Positions 1-7,144 of a stretch of DNA of 13,820 bases are shown here, piece by piece. Position 1 is the stretch's first letter, and every line of letters starts with the position of its first letter. Source of the stretch: LH-M37 sp032251315. GTDB lineage: Bacteria > Pseudomonadota > Gammaproteobacteria > SZUA-229. Position numbers and translations under genes: made by a program. The notes beneath the pieces are model-generated. The model saw only the letters and a program-made list of their open reading frames with translations. It was not told the origin of the DNA and did not search any database. Location: contig JAVVEE010000067.1 of NCBI GenBank assembly GCA_032251315.1, positions 1-13,820 on the forward strand. Direction: 5' to 3'.

Positions 1-219
1 GTCAGGGCACGCCGCCTTTCGCGTGCCACTATGCGCAATATACGTCAGAACCTGTTTTTTGCTTTTATTTACAACTCAGCAGGTGTGCCGATTGCGGCAG
101 GTGTGCTTTACCCATTCTTTGGATTGTTGCTATCCCCGATGATTGCGGCGGCGGCAATGAGTTTCAGTTCAGTATCAGTAATAACCAATGCATTGCGGTT
201 ACGTAATGTCAAACTCTAG
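1..219 (+). CDS. copA: C-terminal end of a CopA-type copper-translocating P-type ATPase (5' partial)
   Basis: The frame is open from the first base and encodes 72 residues before TAG at 217-219, so the gene begins upstream of the window; the ATG at 31 is internal. The residues form the last two membrane helices of a P1B-type copper ATPase. Tyr24-Asn25 in the first helix (FIYN) and Met53-Ser54 with Ser56-Ser57 in the second (MSFSS) match the conserved copper-site residues of CopA helices 7 and 8. The family exports Cu(I) from the cytoplasm using ATP. The leading RRLSRATMRNIRQN stretch is the usual link from the soluble ATPase domain. Catalytic and metal-binding N-terminal domains lie outside the window and cannot be assessed. 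Confidence in the family is high; a silver-exporting relative cannot be excluded from the tail alone. Confidence 0.93.
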   Translation, partial: VRARRLSRATMRNIRQNLFFAFIYNSAGVPIAAGVLYPFFGLLLSPMIAAAAMSFSSVSVITNALRLRNVKL

Positions 220-280
220 AGAGTAGTGAAGAATGCAAGCAGATAAGGAAGAGTAAATATTTATCTTACTATGGTTTTCT

Positions 281-312
281 CCGCGTCTCTGCGGTGAAAA
301 AAATTTTTAAGG
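281..312. repeat. Short GC-rich/AT-rich intergenic motif resembling a dispersed repeat
   Basis: A 4-bp stem (CCGC 281-284, GCGG 291-294) closes a 6-base loop and is followed by an A7T5 run. On the minus strand it reads TTTCACCGCAGAGACGCGGA, which resembles the 'accgcagagacgcagagg' type of short dispersed intergenic repeat I recall from many environmental bacterial genomes. It is not a convincing rho-independent terminator because the stem is short and the run after it starts with A rather than T. No second copy lies in this window. Confidence 0.3.
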
Positions 313-354
313 TTTTAATATTTAATCAACAAACAGCACATTCAGGAGTAACGA

Positions 355-1950
355 ATGAACGAGCAGGTTTACATTACGCCGGAACTTTTCGATGCTGTTA
401 TTTTTGACATGGATGGCGTTGTCACCGATACCGCAGAGGCGCATGAGGCGGCGTGGAAAAAAATGTTCGACAGCTACCTTAAAAAACGCAGTGAACGTGA
501 CGGCAGAACCTACGACACATTCAAAGCTGAGGATTATCTCCAGCATCTTGACGGCAAGCCGCGCTACGATGGGGTGCGCGACTTTCTCGCCTCGCGCGGT
601 ATCGAACTGCCGTGGGGTGATCCGGGCGATGACACCAATATGGATACCGTGTGCGGACTGGGTAACCGCAAAAACCGTTATTTTAACGAGTGGTTGCAAA
701 ACCACACGGTTCGCGCCTATCCGGATGCGCTGCGTTTCATCCACACCGTGCGCGAGCTCGGTATTAAAACCGCGGTTATTTCATCGAGCAAGAACAGTGA
801 GACGGTGTTGAAAAGTGCCGGTGCTAATGATCTTTTCGATGTCCGGGTCGATGGCACAGACATGGCGCAGCTGGGTCTGCCCGGCAAACCGGATCCGGCG
901 ATTTTTATTCAGGCGGCACAGCGTCTGCAAGTGTCACCCGAACGTAGTGCTATGTTTGAAGATGCGCTTGCCGGGGTTGAGGCAGGAGCCCGGGGCAGTT
1001 TTGCGCTGGTGGTCGGCGTGGATCACAGCGAGGCCGGACAGCATCATGCATCACTGCATGAGCATGGTGCGGAGGTGGTGGTCGCGGATCTTTGCCAGTT
1101 GCTGTCCCCGGAGCATGCCTCTGAAACTGCGCGTCCGCTCGACAGCGTACCCGTGGTATGGCAATGCAAAAAGGAGTTGGACGAACGTCTCAGAAGATAT
1201 CAGGTAGCTGTCTTTCTCGATTATGACGGTACGCTCACACCCATTGTCGAAGATTACAAAAAAGCCCGACTTGATCAGCGCATGCGTGACTCCATCGCCG
1301 AGCTTGCTGAACACTATCCGGTCGCGATTATCAGTGGACGTGATTTGAGCGATGTCCGCGAGCGGGTCGGCCTGGATTCGATATTTTATGCCGGCAGTCA
1401 TGGTTTCGACATTGCAGGTCCCGAAGGCTTTCATAAAGCATTGCAACAAGGTCAGGAATATCTGCCTGATCTTGACGATGCTGAAAAACAGTTGCGTGAG
1501 GCGGTTAAAAATATCAAGGGCGCGGTTATTGAACGCAAAACATTCTCTATCGCGATGCATTACCGACAGGTCAGTGAAAACAATGTTGGTGCTGTCGAAA
1601 ATGCAGTCGATACTGTTCTCGATGCGCATGAGCGATTGCGTAAATCAGGGGGCAAAAAGATTTTTGAACTGCAACCGAAGATAAAGTGGGATAAAGGGCA
1701 CGCCGTGCTCTGGCTGCTGGAGCAGCTGAATCTCGATCGACCGGAAGTGTTGCCGCTTTACATCGGCGATGATGTTACCGATGAGGATGCCTTCAAGATG
1801 CTGCGTCGGCAAGATCGTGGCATCGGCGTAGTGGTTCGCGATGGCGAAACCCGAACCACTTCTGCCAACTACGCGCTGGACGAACCGGAGGATGTTCGGC
1901 GCTTTCTCGAGATGCTGATCAAACTAGACAAAGGTGTCGCCCATGGATAG
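355..1950 (+). CDS. otsB: Bifunctional HAD protein: beta-phosphoglucomutase-like domain fused to trehalose-6-phosphate phosphatase (OtsB)
   Basis: This 531-residue cytosolic protein has two HAD domains. The N-terminal one (about 10-240) has the beta-phosphoglucomutase signature DMDGVVTDTAEAH with nucleophile Asp18 and acid/base Asp20, then Ser143, Lys178 and Glu202-Asp203. The C-terminal one (about 275-525) is a trehalose-phosphatase with DYDGTLTP (Asp289, Asp291), Ser327 in IISGRD, the Lys444/Lys447 region and GDDVTDED (Asp472, Asp473, Asp476). All four HAD motifs are intact in both halves. AGGAG at 344-348 sits 6 bases before the ATG and fixes the start. The GH65 phosphorylase gene overlaps its end, so the N-terminal domain could convert the beta-glucose-1-phosphate released there to glucose-6-phosphate (inference). 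The same HAD-OtsB-GH65 order occurs in one chain in mycobacterial OtsB1 (Rv2006). No trehalose-6-phosphate synthase (OtsA) lies in the window. Confidence 0.92.
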   Translation: MNEQVYITPELFDAVIFDMDGVVTDTAEAHEAAWKKMFDSYLKKRSERDGRTYDTFKAEDYLQHLDGKPRYDGVRDFLASRGIELPWGDPGDDTNMDTVCGLGNRKNRYFNEWLQNHTVRAYPDALRFIHTVRELGIKTAVISSSKNSETVLKSAGANDLFDVRVDGTDMAQLGLPGKPDPAIFIQAAQRLQVSPERSAMFEDALAGVEAGARGSFALVVGVDHSEAGQHHASLHEHGAEVVVADLCQLLSPEHASETARPLDSVPVVWQCKKELDERLRRYQVAVFLDYDGTLTPIVEDYKKARLDQRMRDSIAELAEHYPVAIISGRDLSDVRERVGLDSIFYAGSHGFDIAGPEGFHKALQQGQEYLPDLDDAEKQLREAVKNIKGAVIERKTFSIAMHYRQVSENNVGAVENAVDTVLDAHERLRKSGGKKIFELQPKIKWDKGHAVLWLLEQLNLDRPEVLPLYIGDDVTDEDAFKMLRRQDRGIGVVVRDGETRTTSANYALDEPEDVRRFLEMLIKLDKGVAHG

Positions 1951-4378
1951 CGCATGGTCACTGAGTTACAACGGTTACAATCCTGAGCAGGAGGGTTTGC
2001 GCGAGACACTGTGTGCGCTTGGCAACGGCTATTTTTGCAGCCGCGGTGCCGCGCCCGATGCCTCAGCCGATGAGGTGCATTACCCCGGCACCTACCTTGT
2101 CGGCGGCTACAACCGGCTCACCACCGAGATCAATGGTCACGAGGTTGAGAACGAAGATCTGGTGAACCTGCCTAACTGGCTGGTGCTGGAAATAAGCATT
2201 GATAACGGCCCCTGGCTGCACCCCAATGATCTCGAATTTCTCGACTATAGCCAGCAGCTGGATCTCGCCAACGGCATGCTGATCCGTTCACTGCGTTTTC
2301 GTGACAGTAACGGGCGCACCACCCGCTGGCAGGAGCGGCGACTGGTGAGCATGGCCGACCAGCATCTGGCCGGGCTGGAAATCGAGATCGAGCCGGAAGA
2401 CTGGTCAGGCGAACTCGGAATTCGTTCGGCGCTCGACGGCACGGTCATCAATGCCGGGGTAGCGCGCTATCGCAAACTCAACAGCAGGCATCTCGAAACC
2501 CTCGACTGCGGCCAGTCGGAAGATGATAGCATCTGGCTAATGAGCCGAACCGTACAGTCGCGCATTGAAATCGCTGAAGCGGCGCGCACGCGGATTTTCA
2601 GTCAGGACGAGCTGCTCACTGTGCAGCGCCGCACCGATGCCCAACCGGATTTCATCGCCCAGGAACTTCGCCTTCACGTCGAGTCACACCAGAGCCTGCG
2701 CGTTGAAAAAATTGTCGCCCTCTTCAGCTCGCTCGACCATGCTGTTTCCGAACCTGAAGTGATGGCGCAGCAGCGACTCACCGAGGTCAACAACTTTCAG
2801 GATCTGGCCAACCGTCATGGCATCGCCTGGAAGCATCTCTGGGAAAAATTCGACCTGCGCCTTGATATTCAGGATGGCAATGACGATCAGCTCAAACTGC
2901 GCCTGCATATTTTTCATCTGCTGCAAACCGTGTCGCGCCACACCATTGACCGCGATGTCGGCGTGCCGCCACGAGGCTGGCACGGCGAAGCGTACCGTGC
3001 CCATATTATGTGGGACGAGCTGTTCATCTTTCCGTTTCTCAACCTGCGTCATCCGGTGCTGACCCGGGCGCTGCTGCGCTACCGTTATCGTCGATTGCCG
3101 GCTGCCCGCCAGCTGGCCCGTGAAGCCGGCTTTTGCGGTGCCATGTTCCCCTGGCAGAGCGGCAGCAGCGGCCGGGAAGAGAGTCAGAAACTGCACCTGA
3201 ACCCGCAGTCAGGCCGGTGGATACCCGATAACAGCAACCGCCAGCGCCATATCAGCTCGGCCGTCGCCTACAACGTCTGGCATTATTATCAGGTCACCGA
3301 CGACCACGAGTTTCTCTATGATTACGGCGTGGAAATGCTGATCGAAATCGCACGCTTCTGGGCCAGCATCGCCACCTATAATGAGCAGCGTGACCGTTAT
3401 GAAATCCGTGGCGTGATGGGCCCTGACGAATTTCACACCGCCTACCCCGATGCAGATCCGGCGCAGGAAGGCGGCCTCAACAACAATGCCTACACCAACA
3501 TTCTGGCGGCCTGGGTGTTGTGCCGGGCGCGCGATGCGCTGGACCTGTTGCCGCCCGATCGCGAACACGGGCTACGCGAAGAACACGGCATCACCACGCA
3601 GGAAGTTGATGAGTGGGATGTAATCAGCCGCAAGCTGTTCGTGCCATTTCACGACGACGGTATCATCAGCCAATTCGAAGGTTACGAACAGCTGAAGGAA
3701 TTCGACTGGGAAGGTTATCGCGAAAAATACGGCGACATTCATCGCCTGGATCGGATACTGGAAGCTGAGGGCGACACACCCAACCGTTACAAAGCCTCCA
3801 AACAGGCCGATGTTCTCATGCTGTTCTATCTATTCTCAACCGATGATCTACAACAGATTTTCGAACAGCTCGGCTATCCCTTTGATCGCGATACCATCCC
3901 GAAGAACATCGAATATTACCTCCAGCGCACCTCCCACGGCTCCACGCTGAGCAGAATAGTACACTCATGGGTACTGGCCCGATCCGATCGTCCGCGCTCC
4001 TGGCAACTGTTTCAGGGCGCACTCGACAGCGACATCGCCGACATACAGGGCGGCACCACTCCCGAAGGCATACACCTCGGCGCCATGGCCGGCACTGTCG
4101 ACCTAATGCAACGCGGCTACACCGGCATCGAAACCCGTGGTGGCGTCCTCTACATCAACCCCGCCCTGCCCGATCACCTGCAAAGACTAACCACCCGCAT
4201 CCGTTATCGCCGCCAGGAACTCGACCTGGAAATGACCCGGGATACACTGCGCATCAGCAGCCGACAACTCACCGCCTCCCCCATCATGATCGCCTACCGC
4301 GGACGCTTCCGCGAAGTCAGTCCCGGCTCAGTATATGAATTCCATCTGATCAAACCGGAAGAGCGGGAGCGCGGGTAA
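1943..4378 (+). CDS. Glycoside hydrolase family 65 disaccharide phosphorylase (trehalose/kojibiose/maltose phosphorylase type)
   Basis: This 811-residue protein is a GH65 phosphorylase, which splits an alpha-glucosyl disaccharide with inorganic phosphate into beta-glucose-1-phosphate and glucose. Its N-terminal beta-sandwich begins with the family-typical NPEQEGLRETLCALGNGYF. The (alpha/alpha)6 catalytic domain includes HIMWDELFIFPF and GVMGPDEFH, where Glu496 is the likely general acid. The phosphate site is present as Lys620-Gln621 (SKQADV) and His665-Gly-Ser-Thr668 (HGSTLSR), which favours phosphorolysis over hydrolysis. The length is normal for the family. I chose ATG 1943 over GTG 1934 because AAAGGTG lies about 8 bases upstream; this gives an 8-base overlap with the otsB-like gene and suggests translational coupling. 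The exact disaccharide cannot be told from sequence alone. The OtsB partner suggests trehalose, but kojibiose or maltose remain possible. Confidence 0.92.
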   Translation: MDSAWSLSYNGYNPEQEGLRETLCALGNGYFCSRGAAPDASADEVHYPGTYLVGGYNRLTTEINGHEVENEDLVNLPNWLVLEISIDNGPWLHPNDLEFLDYSQQLDLANGMLIRSLRFRDSNGRTTRWQERRLVSMADQHLAGLEIEIEPEDWSGELGIRSALDGTVINAGVARYRKLNSRHLETLDCGQSEDDSIWLMSRTVQSRIEIAEAARTRIFSQDELLTVQRRTDAQPDFIAQELRLHVESHQSLRVEKIVALFSSLDHAVSEPEVMAQQRLTEVNNFQDLANRHGIAWKHLWEKFDLRLDIQDGNDDQLKLRLHIFHLLQTVSRHTIDRDVGVPPRGWHGEAYRAHIMWDELFIFPFLNLRHPVLTRALLRYRYRRLPAARQLAREAGFCGAMFPWQSGSSGREESQKLHLNPQSGRWIPDNSNRQRHISSAVAYNVWHYYQVTDDHEFLYDYGVEMLIEIARFWASIATYNEQRDRYEIRGVMGPDEFHTAYPDADPAQEGGLNNNAYTNILAAWVLCRARDALDLLPPDREHGLREEHGITTQEVDEWDVISRKLFVPFHDDGIISQFEGYEQLKEFDWEGYREKYGDIHRLDRILEAEGDTPNRYKASKQADVLMLFYLFSTDDLQQIFEQLGYPFDRDTIPKNIEYYLQRTSHGSTLSRIVHSWVLARSDRPRSWQLFQGALDSDIADIQGGTTPEGIHLGAMAGTVDLMQRGYTGIETRGGVLYINPALPDHLQRLTTRIRYRRQELDLEMTRDTLRISSRQLTASPIMIAYRGRFREVSPGSVYEFHLIKPEERERG

Positions 4379-4416
4379 AATATAGTAGACAGTTGGCAGT
4401 TAAAAGCTCTGATTCG

Positions 4417-4436
4417 CGGCCAGAACTTGCTGGCCG
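4417..4436 (+). terminator. Hairpin downstream of the GH65 gene, possible weak terminator
   Basis: A 7-bp perfect stem (CGGCCAG at 4417-4423 with CTGGCCG at 4430-4436) closes a 6-base loop, AACTTG, 39 bases after the GH65 stop codon. It is GC-rich and well placed to end the carbohydrate transcript. However, no T-tract follows (the next bases are GCATACATTT), so it may instead be a 3' stabilising hairpin or a remnant of a repeat. Confidence 0.3.
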
Positions 4437-4570
4437 GCATACATTTCCGTTACTCCCGCCGGGACGTGAAAAGATCAGGAAATAGGTTTACGAGGGGGGT
4501 AATACCAATGGCAGGAGATGAGAAAGCAAATACAACTTTAAATCATGGGACTATTGTCTTGTACATGGGG

Positions 4571-4598
4571 TTCAATTAGTAGGCGCTTACTATATACT
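4571..4598 (+). promoter_or_regulatory. Candidate sigma-70-like promoter of the aryl-polyene-type operon
   Basis: A good -10-like hexamer, TATACT at 4593-4598, lies about 35 bases before the ACP start codon. The best -35 candidate, TTCAAT at 4571-4576 with a 16-base spacer, matches the consensus at only three positions. The operon needs a promoter in this spacer, which is AT-rich from about 4575. There is no recognisable operator, and no strong Shine-Dalgarno sequence precedes the ACP gene. Confidence 0.25.
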
Positions 4599-4633
4599 AA
4601 CCGTAAATTTTTAGACCGAGTTCTAATATATAA

Positions 4634-4903
4634 ATGAGTAATCTTACCAATCTTGAATGTGAATTAGGTGAGCTGTTAATTGTAAATCTTAATCTTGAAG
4701 ATATTAAGCTTGAGGATATTGATTCAGAAGCAGCTTTATTCAATGAGGGCCTGGGTTTAGACTCAATTGATGCCCTCGAGCTAGGTATGCTGCTGTCAAC
4801 AAAATACGGTATCAAATTGCAATCTGATGATCCTGGTTTTGCACGCATATTTTCATCTTTGCGTACACTGGCTAAGTATGTTGAGTCAAATCGGACGTCT
4901 TAG
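4634..4903 (+). CDS. Acyl carrier protein of the aryl-polyene-type cluster
   Basis: This 89-residue acidic protein has the 4'-phosphopantetheine attachment motif LGLDSIDALEL, with Ser44 as the attachment site. The rest fits a four-helix ACP: helix I at about 2-18, an acidic loop, helix II after Ser44, and a C-terminal helix LRTLAKYVES. It would carry the growing chain as a thioester in the cytosol for the ketosynthase, ketoreductase and dehydratases encoded downstream. It is the first gene of the AT-rich operon. APE clusters normally encode two ACPs (ApeE and ApeF); only one is present here. The start has no clear ribosome-binding site (upstream is TTCTAATATATAA), so initiation may be weak or leaderless-like. 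A 26-base overlap with the next gene is likely. Confidence 0.93.
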   Translation: MSNLTNLECELGELLIVNLNLEDIKLEDIDSEAALFNEGLGLDSIDALELGMLLSTKYGIKLQSDDPGFARIFSSLRTLAKYVESNRTS

Positions 4904-5507
4904 GTCTATCCTGCAGCGACTTGAGCAACCAAGTCTGCTGATTTATCCTGTTGTTGCACATGTTGGGATTTTATTGGATCAAATACTGGTTCCGGTAATT
5001 TACCTGTTAGCTATAATCTACATTAGTAGCATAAATCAATTCTCACGGTACCGGGTAATCGTTGCAGGACTGACAGCGCTATTGTGCATGATGATTTATG
5101 TTACTGCGAAACTAGATTTACAGAATATAATCATATATCTACCCCCTATTTTAATCCCCAGCTGGCTCGCAATTACCTTTCTCGGCAGCCTAAGATCAGA
5201 CTGCGCATTGATTTCAAAGATTGCAGAACGCATGGAAGGACAAGCGTTGGATAAACGACACCTACTCTATACCAGGCACCTGACAGCTCTATGGGGAAGC
5301 ATCTTTTTATTAATGATTGGTGAAGCGGTCGTATTAGCGATATATGCGCCTTTTGAAGTATGGTCATGGTGGGTTCACTTAGGCAACTATATTATTATTG
5401 CTGCTTTTTTTCTAATCGAAATGACTGTTCGGTACAGTTTTATTGGAAAAAAACCCCGATTTTTTCAAATGCTACAAGTTATACGACAACAGAATCGACA
5501 TGACTAA
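4878..5507 (+). CDS. Small multi-pass membrane protein, ApeG/COG4648-like
   Basis: The predicted protein has 209 residues and about five or six hydrophobic segments: around 17-48, 53-72, 78-102, 130-152 and 158-185. These are joined by short loops, with a basic C-terminal tail. No catalytic motif is visible. In aryl polyene clusters a small inner-membrane protein of COG4648 type (ApeG) sits between the ACP and the AMP ligase, exactly as here. The assignment therefore rests on position, size and topology rather than a diagnostic motif. The open frame extends back to ATG 4827, but that start would give a 77-base overlap with the ACP gene. ATG 4878 leaves 26 bases of overlap and a more typical N-terminus before the first helix. 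The stop codon overlaps the next start by one base (TAATG). Its role is not known to me. Confidence 0.72.
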   Translation: MLSQIGRLRSILQRLEQPSLLIYPVVAHVGILLDQILVPVIYLLAIIYISSINQFSRYRVIVAGLTALLCMMIYVTAKLDLQNIIIYLPPILIPSWLAITFLGSLRSDCALISKIAERMEGQALDKRHLLYTRHLTALWGSIFLLMIGEAVVLAIYAPFEVWSWWVHLGNYIIIAAFFLIEMTVRYSFIGKKPRFFQMLQVIRQQNRHD

Positions 5508-6844
5508 TGAGTAACTCACACATATCCAAAAAATCGATTGCCTGGTACATAGACCATGTTATTGATCAGTGCTTATTTGAGTCTCATGTAGCACAAACTC
5601 GCCTTAATCTACTAAAACTCCATACTAACGCAGCTGGACGTCCTGCAAGTGTGCTCAACTTGTGTGAAAACCGTTATCACTTTCTGGTCGTTTTTACCGC
5701 AAGTATGCTAGAAAGTCGAATGACTATACTACCTGCAAATCGCAGTGAGGGCGAAATCACACGACTAACAAGCAACAAAAATGTACAGTTGATTAATGAT
5801 TCTTTAATAAGAGATATCTGCCAGACAGTTGATCTAAGTTCATCCGAATTTTTTAGCTGGAACATCGGGTTAGTGCCGACAGATTTGATAGTGGCAGAGT
5901 TGTATACATCAGGAAGTACCGGAGTACCCATTGCACACCGAAAGACTTGGGGACAATTAGTTAGTGGCGCCCAACAAGTATATACAAGATTTGGTTTCGA
6001 CCGGATACCTGGACCAGGCATTGTCGCCACCGTTCCTCCACAACATATGTTCGGCTTTGAGATGAGCATCGTTTTGCCATTGGTTTATGGTGTATTCATT
6101 CATCACGATCAACCCTTTTATCCATTAGATATACAGCGCACTATAAACGAAGTTCCTGCACCATGTATCCTGGTCACGACACCTACACATTTAAAAGCGT
6201 GCGTTACACTTAAGCATGATTGGAAAAACATAGAACAGATAATATCAGCCACATCTCCTTTATCAGAAGAATTGGCCAGTCAGGTCGAAAGCATAATGTG
6301 CACTAAAGCTAAAGAAATATACGGTTGTAGTGAAGTAGGTGCAATAGCAACGAGACGTGTGACGAAAAAACCTACATGGTTGCTTCTTCCCGATTTCGCT
6401 CTTAGTGTAATAAGCGAAGATGTATGGCTAAACACTCTCGCGACAAATAAAACAACATCTTTACCAGATAAGCTGGAAATATTATCCGATGGGACGTTCA
6501 GGTTAGCAGGCAGAGCAACAGACATGGTTAAAATTGGCGGTAAACGCGGATCTCTTGCAGAATTAACGGCACATATAAAACATCTTGAAGGTGTTGATGA
6601 CGCAGTAGTGTTTAAACTGGATTATCAGGAAAACCAACGTGAACGGTTGGCGGCCCTGGTCATTGCACCTGGCTTTACCTCAAAGCAAGTACGTGAAGCA
6701 CTTTCTAAAATTATCGATTCAGTCTTTTTGCCTCGACCTCTATATACCGTACAGGATCTTCCGTATACCTCCTCAGGTAAGTTACCCATAGCAGACTTAC
6801 TAACCTGTCTAAAAGACCACAAAAATATAATAAAGTCATGCTAA
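5507..6844 (+). CDS. Acyl-AMP ligase (acyl-CoA/ACP synthetase, ApeH-like)
   Basis: This 445-residue adenylate-forming enzyme of the ANL superfamily probably activates the starter carboxylic acid with ATP and passes it to the ACP. Core motifs are visible in order: the P-loop YTSGSTG (133-139), YGCSEVG with Tyr272 and Glu276, the hinge region LAGRATDMVKIGGKRG, and the C-terminal SSGKLP with the adenylation lysine at Lys425. The P-loop continues VPIAHRKTW, so the lysine usually found right after GxP is displaced by four residues; I believe this variant is common in APE-type ligases. The protein is shorter than typical acyl-CoA ligases (500 or more), chiefly before the P-loop, as expected for the ApeH type. 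It starts on the last base of the preceding stop codon (TAATG) and overlaps the next gene by 7 bases, indicating translational coupling. The true substrate is unknown; aryl acids are typical for APE pathways. Confidence 0.88.
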   Translation: MSNSHISKKSIAWYIDHVIDQCLFESHVAQTRLNLLKLHTNAAGRPASVLNLCENRYHFLVVFTASMLESRMTILPANRSEGEITRLTSNKNVQLINDSLIRDICQTVDLSSSEFFSWNIGLVPTDLIVAELYTSGSTGVPIAHRKTWGQLVSGAQQVYTRFGFDRIPGPGIVATVPPQHMFGFEMSIVLPLVYGVFIHHDQPFYPLDIQRTINEVPAPCILVTTPTHLKACVTLKHDWKNIEQIISATSPLSEELASQVESIMCTKAKEIYGCSEVGAIATRRVTKKPTWLLLPDFALSVISEDVWLNTLATNKTTSLPDKLEILSDGTFRLAGRATDMVKIGGKRGSLAELTAHIKHLEGVDDAVVFKLDYQENQRERLAALVIAPGFTSKQVREALSKIIDSVFLPRPLYTVQDLPYTSSGKLPIADLLTCLKDHKNIIKSC

Positions 6845-7140
6845 ATACGTCATTTGTGATCTCAACAACGCATCCGAGTCTGGATGGACACTTCCCGGAA
6901 CATCCGATCACTCCCGGCGTTATCACGCTGGATCATGTTGTGCGTGGCCTGATTAGTCAACTACCTGGAACAAGCCTGGCAGGATTCCCTATGGTTAAGT
7001 TTTTACAGCCAATTCACCCGGATACTGAAATAAAAGTCACATACAAGCATAAACATGAAAGTCTCTATCTTTTTAGCTGTGAATCTGAAGGTGCGATTTT
7101 TATCACGGGACAGATACGGCTAGTTAGCGACGGAGCTTAA
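6838..7140 (+). CDS. apeI: ApeI-family 3-hydroxyacyl-ACP dehydratase (FabA/FabZ-like hotdog protein)
   Basis: This 100-residue single hotdog domain carries the dehydratase signature GHFPEHPITPGV. His18 and Asp32 are 14 residues apart, the same spacing and residue types as the FabA His-Asp catalytic pair (FabZ uses Glu). It would remove water from 3-hydroxyacyl-ACP to give the trans-double bonds of a polyene chain. In the Xenorhabdus APE pathway ApeI is reported to work with a second dehydratase, ApeP, and a matching gene lies at 12913-13362. The ATG is inside the end of the AMP-ligase gene (7-base overlap) with no obvious Shine-Dalgarno sequence, which suggests translational coupling. The small size is normal for this subfamily and shorter than FabA or FabZ. 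Confidence 0.9.
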   Translation: MLNTSFVISTTHPSLDGHFPEHPITPGVITLDHVVRGLISQLPGTSLAGFPMVKFLQPIHPDTEIKVTYKHKHESLYLFSCESEGAIFITGQIRLVSDGA

Positions 7141-7144
7141 GGCT

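Noticed and set aside
322..744. Minus-strand ORF of 140 codons opposite the otsB-like gene.
   Set aside because: It lies antisense to a gene with all HAD motifs intact, and its translation resembles no family I know. It is a shadow of GC-rich coding sequence, as are the other minus-strand ORFs at 1051-1629, 2684-3196 and 3209-3568.
3967..4338. Plus-strand 123-codon Arg/His/Pro-rich ORF inside the GH65 gene.
   Set aside because: It is out of frame with the GH65 phosphorylase and its composition is typical of a frame-shifted read of GC-rich DNA.
4508..4579. A 23-codon ORF (ATG 4508 to TAG 4577-4579) with a GAGGGGGG run 8 bases upstream, just before the ACP gene.
   Set aside because: The spacing looks like a ribosome-binding site, but the peptide resembles nothing I know, its end overlaps the candidate promoter, and an ORF this short is expected by chance. 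It would need ribosome profiling or conservation to be believed.
4827..4877. The upstream ATG (4827) as the start of the small membrane protein.
   Set aside because: It would overlap the ACP gene by 77 bases and add a short segment that is only an out-of-frame read of ACP codons. ATG 4878 is more plausible.
5939..5950. Loss of the lysine after the ATP-binding P-loop of the AMP ligase as an inactivating change.
   Set aside because: A His-Arg-Lys follows within a few residues, all other core motifs including Lys425 are present, and this variant appears normal for ApeH-type ligases.
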